A DNA stretch of 14,968 nucleotides from CAZTVN01 sp964617145 (GTDB taxonomy: Bacteria; Patescibacteriota; Gracilibacteria; UBA1369; JACRIC01), in NCBI GenBank assembly GCA_964617145.1, contig CAZTVN010000029.1:1-14968 (forward strand). Reading direction: 5' to 3'. The notes below the pieces were generated by a model. That model was given only the letters and a program-made list of their open reading frames with translations. It ran no database searches and was not told where the DNA came from. This document shows positions 1-6,396 of the stretch, piece by piece; the first letter of the stretch is position 1; each line of letters starts with the position of its first letter. Made by a program: the position numbers and the translations under genes.

Positions 1-404
1 ATAAGGCTGTTTTTCAATCTTTTACTGAAATGAAGCGTTTGAGTTTGATTACGGTTACGATGTTTATACAGGTTTTAAAGAGCCTTATTGGAGAGGGAGT
101 AGTTCCTCAAGATGTAGCTGGTCCAATAGGCATTGCTCGGCTTACCTATGTTTTTGTCCAAGAAGGATTCCTTTCCCTTGTTCGTTTTACCGCGCTTTTA
201 TCATTAAGTCTTGGGGTTATTAATATTCTTCCTATTCCTGCCTTAGATGGAGGTCGACTTCTTTTCCTTCTTTTTGAGCTTGTTTCCGGGAAAAAAACAA
301 GTCCTAAATGGGAAGGTCTTGTCCATACCTTCGGCTATGGATTGCTTTTATTGCTTATTGTTTTGATTACCTATCATGATATTGTAGGTTTAGTTAGGTC
401 TTGA
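1..404 (+). CDS. RseP-like M50 site-2 protease, C-terminal part (5' end outside window)
   Basis: The reading frame is already open at base 3 and runs to a TGA at 402-404, so this is the 3' end of a longer gene. M50 proteases cut membrane proteins within the bilayer, for example anti-sigma factors or leftover signal peptides. Two C-terminal family motifs are visible: GPIGIA (about 120-137), which usually follows the PDZ region, and NILPIPALDGGR (about 222-257), where the Asp of LDG is the third zinc ligand. Hydrophobic stretches around both motifs and at the end (YGLLLLLIVLITY) match the last membrane helices. The HExxH zinc motif and PDZ domain would lie upstream and cannot be checked, so RseP itself is not proven. 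The ATG at 30 is probably internal, because family-like sequence continues upstream of it. dnaA follows after 62 bases on the same strand. Confidence 0.88.
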   Translation, partial: KAVFQSFTEMKRLSLITVTMFIQVLKSLIGEGVVPQDVAGPIGIARLTYVFVQEGFLSLVRFTALLSLSLGVINILPIPALDGGRLLFLLFELVSGKKTSPKWEGLVHTFGYGLLLLLIVLITYHDIVGLVRS

Positions 405-466
405 TGAACCTCTATCATCAAGAGTAGAATCTTGCCGTGATGTAAATAATGTTGAATACATAACTT

Positions 467-1888
467 ATGGACAACAAAGACCTTTGGGAAAAGATTCTTT
501 TAGACATTGAACCCTCGATCTCGCGATCGAACCTTGTCACATGGTTTCAAAATACCGCTATTTTGGATATCACTGACAGCGTTCTTCGTATCGGTGTTCC
601 CAATCCTTTTGCCAAAGATTGGCTTTATCAAAAATATAATGACTTGATTTTAAGAAGTGCTTGTATGTTTGTTCATGAGATAAAAGCCCTTCAATATGAG
701 GTGGATTCGACTTTGCAATCTGATACTGATACTCGTGCTATCAATATTCATCAAATTCTTAAAAAACCTCTCAAACAAATTCGCAAACTTCCCAATAAAC
801 AGGAAATGCGTGTTACTGATGATGGGGTAAAAAGCAAATTTTTGAATGAACGATATCGATTGGATAATTTTGTTGTTGGAAAAGATAATCGTCTTGCCCA
901 CGCAGCTTGCTCCGCTGTCTCCAATCATCCAGGTGGTGCTTACAATCCTCTTTTTATTTACGGTGGTGTCGGGCTCGGGAAAACTCATCTTTTGCAAGCA
1001 ACGGGAAGTGAGGTTTTACGGAAATATTCTGATAAAATTATTGTTTACATCACATCTGAACGATTTATGAATGAGATTGTTGAGGCTATAGGACGTCGCA
1101 ATACCAAGCAATTTAAGGATCGCTATAGGCAGGTTGATTGTCTTATTATCGATGATATTCAGTTTTTGGCTAATAAAGAAATGACTCAGGAGGAATTTTT
1201 TCATACCTTTAATGAATTGTATGATGCCAATAAACAAATTATTATAAGTTCTGACCGTCCTCCGAGAGAGCTTAAAGGTGTTCAAGATCGTCTTATTAGC
1301 CGTTTTGCGATGGGAATGATTGTAGATGTTCAATTCCCTGACTATGAAACGCGTCTTGCTATTTTGCACGCAAAATGTCGTGAACATCGTGCGTTAATTC
1401 CACCGGAAGTTTTGGATTTTATCGCTTTTAACGTTCATCATAGCGTTCGAGAGCTTGAAGGAGTTTTGTTGCAAGCTATTGCTGAATCTCAGCTTGAAAG
1501 TAGCACTCCTACCGTGAAAAGTGTTGCCACGCTTTTAAAGAAATTGAATAAAGATGATGTTATTCAAGGTTATGACCCATCCAATGAACATCGCTTGTTG
1601 GCGAAAACATCAGAAGACATTTTAAATATTGTTGCTGATTATTTTAAAATAACAAAAAGTGAAATCCTTGGAAGTGACCGTAAGAAAGAAATTATGCTCC
1701 CGAGACAGGTTTCCATGTACCTTATACGGAATGAACTTGGTAAATCATATGAGAGTATCGGTGAAGGCTTTGGAAATCGCAGTCACACGACAGTTCTTCA
1801 TGCTTGTGAAGTTATTAGTTCCAAACTTAAAACCAATAGCAAACTCGTTCGAGACATGCATGCTTTGAAAAAAGAGATGGGCTTATAG
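467..1888 (+). CDS. dnaA: Chromosomal replication initiator protein DnaA
   Basis: DnaA is the AAA+ ATPase that binds oriC boxes, melts the origin and loads the replicative helicase. All parts are visible in 473 residues, a normal length. Domain I spans about 1-80 (the LWEKIL...LVTWF helices). A linker runs to about 120. The AAA+ domain carries Walker A GGVGLGKT (166-173), Walker B LIIDDIQFL (226-234), sensor 1 IIISSDRPP (258-266), the box VII arginine finger in RLISRF (275-280) and sensor 2 HHSVRELEG (324-332). Domain IV contains the DNA-binding signature GNRSHTTVLHA (436-446; the common form is GGRDHTTV, so Ser replaces Asp). No Shine-Dalgarno sequence precedes the ATG. The neighbours are unusual for dnaA: dnaN, recF and gyrB are absent, an M50 protease gene is upstream, and the gene is convergent with mltG. 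No DnaA-box cluster is visible nearby. Confidence 0.98.
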   Translation: MDNKDLWEKILLDIEPSISRSNLVTWFQNTAILDITDSVLRIGVPNPFAKDWLYQKYNDLILRSACMFVHEIKALQYEVDSTLQSDTDTRAINIHQILKKPLKQIRKLPNKQEMRVTDDGVKSKFLNERYRLDNFVVGKDNRLAHAACSAVSNHPGGAYNPLFIYGGVGLGKTHLLQATGSEVLRKYSDKIIVYITSERFMNEIVEAIGRRNTKQFKDRYRQVDCLIIDDIQFLANKEMTQEEFFHTFNELYDANKQIIISSDRPPRELKGVQDRLISRFAMGMIVDVQFPDYETRLAILHAKCREHRALIPPEVLDFIAFNVHHSVRELEGVLLQAIAESQLESSTPTVKSVATLLKKLNKDDVIQGYDPSNEHRLLAKTSEDILNIVADYFKITKSEILGSDRKKEIMLPRQVSMYLIRNELGKSYESIGEGFGNRSHTTVLHACEVISSKLKTNSKLVRDMHALKKEMGL

Positions 1889-2085
1889 AGAGAAAGCGAG
1901 GTTGCCTCAAAAAGTTCGTGACATCGTGGCCGCTTGTAGGTTTTTCAAAAAAGGTGTTGCATCTTAAAGCGGCTTAACGTGTAGGGCCGATTGAGTGTTG
2001 AAGGATCATGAGCCTTCGACAGGCAGCACTAATTGTTTTTTCCCAAAGCCTGCAAACGGCCGGGTTTTTCGAGGCAACCTCGCTT
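1889..2085. ncRNA. Structured GC-rich intergenic element with long inverted arms (unassigned)
   Basis: This stretch exactly fills the space between the convergent dnaA and mltG stop codons. Its ends are perfect 15-bp inverted arms, AAGCGAGGTTGCCTC (1894-1908) and its complement at 2071-2085. They extend inward by AAAAA (1909-1913) against TTTTT (2065-2069) with one bulged C. Inside lie GCCGCTT/AAGCGGC (1929-1935/1967-1973), GGCCG/CGGCC (1985-1989/2057-2061), a hairpin at 1996-2021 and CAGGC/GCCTG (2020-2024/2048-2052). By my count 1891-2080 is about 48% GC, higher than its AT-rich surroundings. Nested helices and raised GC in an AT-rich genome are typical of a structured RNA. A MITE-like inverted-repeat insertion or elaborate transcription-stop structure is the main alternative. 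I do not recognise a known family (not tmRNA, SRP RNA or RNase P by their conserved cores). The strand is unresolved. Confidence 0.45.
1989..2041 (+). terminator. Possible rho-independent terminator downstream of dnaA
   Basis: An imperfect hairpin pairs GATT (1989-1992) and AGTG (1994-1997) with CACT (2027-2030) and AATT (2031-2034), and TTGAAGG (1998-2004) with CCTTCGA (2013-2019). The loop is ATCATGAG. It is followed by G and six T (2036-2041). The 7-base bulge CAGGCAG on the 3' side weakens it, and CAGGC can instead pair with GCCTG at 2048-2052, which would break the outer stem. It would end dnaA transcripts, or be part of the larger element it sits in. Confidence 0.35.
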
Positions 2086-3110
2086 CACAGATATTTCCCT
2101 TTGTTTATATTGTGCTCTTCATTGGTAACCGCGTAGATAACTTTACCCGTTTTAGGTTCCGTTAAGTAGAACCAATAGGGGCTTTCTTTTGGATAAAATG
2201 CCGAAGCGATACTTTTTAATCCAGGGTTTGAAATCGCGGTAGGCGGAAGTCCGAGATTTTTTCTTGTATTGTAGGGTGAATCTGATTCTATGTCCTTCGA
2301 TGTAATGGTATTATCATCGTTTTTTAGATACAGCAGCGTGGCATCTGCTCCTAAAGTCCAATTATTCGCGAGGCGTTTCCAAAGGATTCCTGATACAAGG
2401 CTTCTATCTTCATCGGTTCTTACTTCTTTTTCAAGAATGGAAGCCATGATAATCACGTCATCAAAACGGTATTTCCCCAATCCTTCTCCTGGTTCTTTTT
2501 GCATTTCTCTTATTTTTTTTTCAAAATTATCAAGTAAAATATGCATAAATGTTTCAACGCTAAAATCGCTTGGATTTATAAAATAGGTATCGGGGAAAAG
2601 GTAGCCTTCAAGGCTTGAGGCTTGCTTTAGAAAGGGATAATCACTTATATCGCAGTTTACCGTACATGCTACAAATTCTCCTTTTTTTATCAGGTTTAAC
2701 GAACTGAGTTTTTGATCGATGTCATCTATTTTCCATCCCTCGATAATGCTCACAACCAAATCTCCTTTATCGCTTTTTGTTAATATGCGAGCGATTTCAA
2801 GAATATTTTGACTTTTTTTTAATACAAACTGTCCTGCTTGAATATTTTGTCCGATATTTGCTTCTCTTACGTGAAGATAAAAGAGATATTTACTGCGAAT
2901 AATATTTTCTTGTTCCAATCTTTCCCCAATGGATTTTACTGTTTCGCCTTTTTTTATTTTAAAAAGAATTCTTGATGTATCTGATTTCTCTATAGGAATA
3001 CTTAGCGCTAGATTATAGGTGAAATATCCTATTTTTAGAAGGGCAAAGGCCATTGCCGCAACTATTACGAAGATCAAGAATATTCTTAAATGTATTTTCG
3101 ACCGCCTCAT
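2085..3110 (-). CDS. mltG: Endolytic murein transglycosylase MltG (YceG-like)
   Basis: MltG cleaves nascent glycan strands at the outer face of the membrane and is thought to set glycan length during peptidoglycan synthesis. The 341-residue protein has a basic N terminus and one membrane helix (about 9-30), then a LysM-like region (about 45-115). The catalytic domain follows, with EGYLFPDTY (168-176) and ASILEKEV (223-230), which holds the family's catalytic glutamate. YNTRKNLGLPP (280-290), ISNPGLKSI and the final YWFYL...EEHN region are also characteristic. Length and architecture are normal. It lies 12 bases after ybaB and probably shares its promoter. The ATG has no Shine-Dalgarno sequence. 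Its TGA stop overlaps the last base of the inverted-arm element by one base. Confidence 0.95.
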   Translation of the reverse strand: MRRSKIHLRIFLIFVIVAAMAFALLKIGYFTYNLALSIPIEKSDTSRILFKIKKGETVKSIGERLEQENIIRSKYLFYLHVREANIGQNIQAGQFVLKKSQNILEIARILTKSDKGDLVVSIIEGWKIDDIDQKLSSLNLIKKGEFVACTVNCDISDYPFLKQASSLEGYLFPDTYFINPSDFSVETFMHILLDNFEKKIREMQKEPGEGLGKYRFDDVIIMASILEKEVRTDEDRSLVSGILWKRLANNWTLGADATLLYLKNDDNTITSKDIESDSPYNTRKNLGLPPTAISNPGLKSIASAFYPKESPYWFYLTEPKTGKVIYAVTNEEHNINKGKYL

Positions 3111-3122
3111 TTTATACGATTT

Positions 3123-3428
3123 TTATGAATTCCCTGCTCCTGGCATTCCCGTTATCCCCAAATCTCCCATAACGGAGCGCATATTTTCGGCAGCGATTTG
3201 TTGAGATTTTTTTATTGCCTTATTGAAGGCTTTGAGGAGGGCTTCTTCCATTTTGCTGGTGCTTAAGCTTAGGTTTTCTGGAATTTTTACGGATATTACT
3301 TCTTGTTCTCCATTGATCGTTACAATTATGCCATCGCTTTCAGCCTCAATATGAATGTTTTTGAGTTTTTTTTTAATATCTTTCGCTTGTTTTTGGACTT
3401 TGTAGAGGTCTTTTATTTTATCGAACAT
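3123..3428 (-). CDS. YbaB/EbfC family nucleoid-associated protein
   Basis: A 101-residue member of the YbaB/EbfC family, small dimeric DNA-binding proteins that coat the nucleoid. The sequence has the expected order: an N-terminal amphipathic helix rich in Lys and Gln (KVQKQAKDIKKKLKN, about 11-25), a central beta sheet (IHIEAESDGIIVTINGEQEVISVKI), a C-terminal helix (MEEALLKAFNKAIKKSQQIAAENM), and a short GMPGAG-type tail typical of the family. In many bacteria ybaB sits between dnaX and recR. Here it is first in a two-gene unit with mltG. A strong promoter match lies about 40 bases upstream. The start codon has A-rich leader sequence and no Shine-Dalgarno motif. Confidence 0.93.
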   Translation of the reverse strand: MFDKIKDLYKVQKQAKDIKKKLKNIHIEAESDGIIVTINGEQEVISVKIPENLSLSTSKMEEALLKAFNKAIKKSQQIAAENMRSVMGDLGITGMPGAGNS

Positions 3429-3468
3429 CGGATTTTTTTAAATAAATAGATTTTAAAACGGTATTTTT

Positions 3469-3497
3469 ATTGTAGATTCGCTTTAGGATTAGGTCAA
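3469..3497 (-). promoter_or_regulatory. Sigma-70-type promoter for ybaB-mltG
   Basis: Reading the minus strand, TTGACC (3492-3497) and TACAAT (3469-3474) are separated by exactly 17 bases, each one mismatch from consensus. Transcription would start near 3462, about 34 bases before the ybaB ATG. This is the best promoter match I found in the window. Confidence 0.7.
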
Positions 3498-3523
3498 ATA
3501 ATTGTGTGCACTAGTAAAAAAAT

Positions 3524-3552
3524 TTGCTTTTTTGTCGCTTTTTCGCTATATT
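3524..3552 (+). promoter_or_regulatory. Sigma-70-type promoter for rplY and the DUF3048 gene
   Basis: TTGCTT (3524-3529) and TATATT (3547-3552) are spaced by 17 bases. The predicted start near 3559 gives a leader of about 27 bases with no Shine-Dalgarno sequence. A second TATATT at 3563-3568 lacks a good -35. This promoter and the ybaB promoter are back to back in the 157-base divergent gap 3429-3585. Confidence 0.55.
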
Positions 3553-3585
3553 TTTTGAGCATTATATTTTTATAGACATTCATTT

Positions 3586-4233
3586 ATGGAAATGACCTTA
3601 GAAGTTCGTGTTCGAGACCTTAGAAATAAGCCTTCCTTAATCCTTTCTCAAGGTAAAATTCCTGCTATTTATTATGGGCTAGGCCAAGAGAATCTCCCTT
3701 TAGAAATCGATTATCAGACTTTTCGTAAAATTTATCAGAAAGCTGGAGAAAGTACCATTCTTGATCTTCATGTCGATTCAGGTCAAACTTTTAAAGTCTT
3801 GGTGCAGGATGTTCAAAGAGATCCTGTGAGTGATTCATTCCGACATGTTGATTTTCTTCATGTTGATATGAAAAAAGAGATCGTAACCAGTGTTCCTGTT
3901 GAACATACCGGTGAAGCCCCTGCTGTAAAAGATCTCGGCGGTACTTTGACTATGAATTTGCATCAACTTGAAATTCGTTGTCTTCCTCAAGATTTACCTC
4001 ATTCTATTGTCGTTGATATTTCTCCTCTTGTAGATTTTCAGACCTCTCTTCATGTTAAAGATATTATTCCTCCTAAAGGAGTAGAGATTCTTGATAGTCC
4101 AGAAATTACGGTTATCACCGTGACGCAGCCTCGAGAAGAAGAAGTCGAGGAAGCTCCAAAAACTGAAGCAGTGGTCACTGAAGAAGCACCAAAGGAAGAG
4201 ACATCGAAAAATTCGTCCCAATCGGCATCGTAA
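3586..4233 (+). CDS. rplY: 50S ribosomal protein bL25, long TL5/CTC type
   Basis: bL25 binds 5S rRNA in the large ribosomal subunit. The 215-residue product has the N-terminal 5S-binding beta-barrel domain (about 1-92), including the family stretch GKIPAIYYGLG and the VLVQDVQRDPVSDSFRHVDF segment. A C-terminal TL5/CTC domain follows (about 95-185; VPVEHTGEAPAVKDLGGTL and LEIRCLPQDLPHSIVVDIS). An acidic, Ala/Glu/Pro-rich tail of about 30 residues is common in long bL25 proteins. The first ATG is used here; another ATG lies two codons later, and the choice cannot be settled without a ribosome binding site. The DUF3048 gene begins 11 bases after the stop. Some CPR lineages lack bL25, so its presence mildly constrains the phylogeny. 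Confidence 0.96.
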   Translation: MEMTLEVRVRDLRNKPSLILSQGKIPAIYYGLGQENLPLEIDYQTFRKIYQKAGESTILDLHVDSGQTFKVLVQDVQRDPVSDSFRHVDFLHVDMKKEIVTSVPVEHTGEAPAVKDLGGTLTMNLHQLEIRCLPQDLPHSIVVDISPLVDFQTSLHVKDIIPPKGVEILDSPEITVITVTQPREEEVEEAPKTEAVVTEEAPKEETSKNSSQSAS

Positions 4234-4244
4234 AGATTTTTACT

Positions 4245-5357
4245 ATGAGGGAGCATAAAAAAGCTCTTATTATCACTTTTTCAGTCTTTTTTTTATTTTT
4301 TATTCTTGTTCTTGCTTTTACGGTTTACCTTGATTCAAAAAATCTTGTTTTTCAAGCTAGACCTTTAACGTATATAAAAGAAACTCAAGATGAAAATTTT
4401 TTTGGGATCGATCGTATACTTGATGATATTCAGATTGAAACACCCTATAAGTCAAAACTTGATAATTTGCCCATTTCTGACGATAGTGAACAGGTAATTG
4501 CTGTTATGGTTGAGAATCATCCTGACGCGAGAGCTGGGCAAAAAGGATTGAAAAAAGCTAGTATTGTTTATGAAGCTTTGGCTGAGGGCGGAATAACGCG
4601 TTTTTTGGTTTTGTATTCCTATCAGGATATTGATTTTGTTGGGCCTGTGCGTTCAGCCCGTCCTTATTTTATTGATTTTGCGAAAGAATATGGTGCTGCT
4701 TTTGTTCATGCCGGCGGTAGTCCTGATGCTATCCAAATTTTGCAAAAGAGCGATGAGGTTCTTAATATCGAAGCTTTATATTTTGAAGAAGTTTTGCCAC
4801 TTGATGACATCCGTGTTGATTATTATTTTTTTCGAGATAAAAAAATTGTTGCTCCTCATAATCTTTTTGGTACTACTTCTGGTATACGAAAAATTATTCG
4901 CGATCAAAAATTTTCTTCCCCTTTGACTTTTTCTCGTTTTGTTTTTGGAGATATTTCTATTACAGATTTGAAGACTCTTCCAAAAGCTGCTCAGATTACT
5001 TTTGATTTTTCTTACGATACTTTTTTTGTTCAGTATGTATTTGATGGGCAGAATTATAAGCGGTATCAGGACGGAGCGCCTCACAGTGATTCCGATGGTC
5101 TTATTGCCCCCAAAAATATTCTTGTTCAATTTACCGATTATTATTCAGTTGATTCCGATGGTCGTCTTGACCTTAAAACTCAAGGAAATGGGAAAGCGTA
5201 TCTTTTTCGCGATGGCGTTATGTTTACGGGAAAATGGGAGAAGAAAGATGGGAGTTTTACTCGTTTTTTTGATGAAGAAGGACAAGAATTTTCTCTCTCT
5301 GAAGGACAAACATGGATTGAGATCATTGATGCCCCTGCTAAGGTGAAGGTTATGTAG
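4245..5357 (+). CDS. DUF3048 domain protein, membrane anchored (YerB-like)
   Basis: The 370-residue protein starts with a basic segment and one hydrophobic helix (about 8-29) with no lipobox cysteine, so it is probably held by an uncleaved anchor with the rest outside the membrane. The N-terminal DUF3048 domain is clear: VIAVMVENHPDARAGQKGL (about 84-102), IVYEALAEGGITRFLVLY (107-124), FVGPVRSARPYFIDFAKEYGA (131-151) and HAGGSP (155-160). The C-terminal DUF3048 domain spans about 230-370. Family members include Bacillus YerB, a lipoprotein of unknown biochemical role; an envelope function is inferred only from location. It follows rplY by 11 bases, likely in one transcript. No Shine-Dalgarno motif precedes the ATG. 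The 65 bases after it, up to the convergent BI-1-like gene, hold no convincing hairpin plus T-run. Confidence 0.9.
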   Translation: MREHKKALIITFSVFFLFFILVLAFTVYLDSKNLVFQARPLTYIKETQDENFFGIDRILDDIQIETPYKSKLDNLPISDDSEQVIAVMVENHPDARAGQKGLKKASIVYEALAEGGITRFLVLYSYQDIDFVGPVRSARPYFIDFAKEYGAAFVHAGGSPDAIQILQKSDEVLNIEALYFEEVLPLDDIRVDYYFFRDKKIVAPHNLFGTTSGIRKIIRDQKFSSPLTFSRFVFGDISITDLKTLPKAAQITFDFSYDTFFVQYVFDGQNYKRYQDGAPHSDSDGLIAPKNILVQFTDYYSVDSDGRLDLKTQGNGKAYLFRDGVMFTGKWEKKDGSFTRFFDEEGQEFSLSEGQTWIEIIDAPAKVKVM

Positions 5358-5422
5358 GAATAACATGACGAATTCGCTAATGTTCACATAAAAGTGTGGA
5401 AATGACTTTGTGTGCAGGGGCC

Positions 5423-6160
5423 CTAGTTTCTGCTTCGAATTTTTGTTAAGAGACGGAGAATTTCAAGATAGAGCCAGACGAGTGTTACCAGTAGTCCGAA
5501 TCCTGCATACCATTCCATATATTTGGGAATCTGTTTTGAAGCCGCTCCTTGTTCGATAAAATCGAAATCGAGCACGAGATTGAGTGCGGCGATAAAAACA
5601 ATAAAGAGGCTTAAGCCTATCCCAAATGCACCACTTTGGTGAATGAAACCTATATTTATTCCAAAGAAGCTTAAAATTATTGTAATAAAATAAAACAATG
5701 CTATGGCACCTGTTGCCGCGATTACTCCAAGTCGAAAGTTTTGTGTGACTTCTATAAGATGCGTTTTGTAGGCTAAAAGCATACAAAAGAGTGTGCCAAA
5801 AGTTAATGCTACGGCTTGGATGACTATTCCGGGAAATTGCATTTCGAATATTGATGAGATGCTGCCGAGTACCAGTCCTTCAGCGATGGCATAGAGAGGA
5901 GCTGTCACAGGCGCCCATTCTTTTTTAAAAATGGTGATTAAAGACAGAATGATTCCGCTTATAAATCCAATGGCGATCCATGGTGATAAGGCTTCTACGC
6001 CTTTTGTTTGGAAGAGATTCCATATATAGAATGCGGAAGCGAAGGCAAGGATGATAAGGATAAATGTTTTATTGACGGCACCATTTAAGGTCATCACTTC
6101 GCCGTTTATGATTTTGTTTGCGAAGGTTTTGCTATTTAAGGCGGGATTTGAAGTTCTCAT
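5423..6160 (-). CDS. Bax inhibitor-1/YccA family membrane protein (PF12811 type)
   Basis: A 245-residue integral membrane protein with about seven hydrophobic segments. It matches the bacterial BI-1 subgroup that begins with a (M)RTSNPAL motif: RTSNPAL (2-8), MTLNGAVNKT (23-32), APLYAIAEGLVLGSISS, an FPGIV...QAVALTFGT stretch, the conserved LNLVLDFDFIEQG segment, and the C-terminal KYMEWYAGFGLLVTLVWLYLEILRLL region, quoted here in parts. Relatives include E. coli YccA, which modulates the FtsH protease, and BsYetJ, a pH-sensitive calcium leak channel; which role applies here is unknown. It is the last gene of the hppA group, 17 bases after the 72-residue gene. The AT-rich sequence just upstream contains only a weak -10-like TAATAT. 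Confidence 0.93.
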   Translation of the reverse strand: MRTSNPALNSKTFANKIINGEVMTLNGAVNKTFILIILAFASAFYIWNLFQTKGVEALSPWIAIGFISGIILSLITIFKKEWAPVTAPLYAIAEGLVLGSISSIFEMQFPGIVIQAVALTFGTLFCMLLAYKTHLIEVTQNFRLGVIAATGAIALFYFITIILSFFGINIGFIHQSGAFGIGLSLFIVFIAALNLVLDFDFIEQGAASKQIPKYMEWYAGFGLLVTLVWLYLEILRLLTKIRSRN

Positions 6161-6177
6161 ACAGTGATATTAAAAAA

Positions 6178-6396
6178 TTAATTGATGAGTTCTGTTAGAA
6201 GTTCTCTGAGTCTTTCGTATTCTTCTTCTTTTGCGTTTTTTTCTGTTTGGATTTTTATGATGACTCTTTCTCCTTCGTGAATGTATTTAGGAAAATTTTC
6301 AGCAGGATACGAGATTTTTAATCCATCAGAATCTAATATAGCATACCCCTTTTCATAACGTAAAAAAACGGCTTTGATTGATGTTTTTTTTTCCAT
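6178..6396 (-). CDS. Small hypothetical protein (72 aa), translationally coupled to hppA
   Basis: A short reading frame whose ATG (6394-6396) follows the hppA TAA stop with no bases between (TAAATG), so it is almost certainly translated by ribosomes finishing hppA. The product starts with a predicted run of beta strands (IKAVFLRYEKGYAILDSDG, then LKISYPAENF and ERVIIKIQTE) and ends in a charged helix (KEEEYERLRELLTELI). This pattern resembles small barrel proteins such as DUF3006, but I cannot confirm the family. No membrane segment, signal peptide or metal-binding motif is seen. The order hppA, this gene, BI-1-like gene suggests a role connected to the membrane proteins, which is inference only. 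Conserved coupling in relatives would make it a candidate partner of the pyrophosphatase. Confidence 0.8.
   Translation of the reverse strand: MEKKTSIKAVFLRYEKGYAILDSDGLKISYPAENFPKYIHEGERVIIKIQTEKNAKEEEYERLRELLTELIN

Noticed and set aside
405..466. dnaA promoter from TTGCCG at 432-437
   Set aside because: No acceptable -10 hexamer lies at 16-18 bases, and the AT-rich matches nearby are not distinguishable from background.
1016..1387. 123-codon open frame on the minus strand inside dnaA
   Set aside because: It lies opposite the conserved AAA+ domain of dnaA and its translation has no family features. Similar antisense frames inside hppA, panB, coaW and rplY were dismissed for the same reason.
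1889..2085. Identification of the structured element as tmRNA, RNase P RNA, SRP RNA or 6S RNA
   Set aside because: The conserved cores of tmRNA, RNase P and SRP RNA are not seen, and the multi-branched layout does not match the single long bulged rod of 6S RNA.
5358..5422. Possible terminator hairpins between the convergent DUF3048 and BI-1-like genes
   Set aside because: CACA/TGTG and AACAT/ATGTT pairings are short and no T-run follows on either strand.
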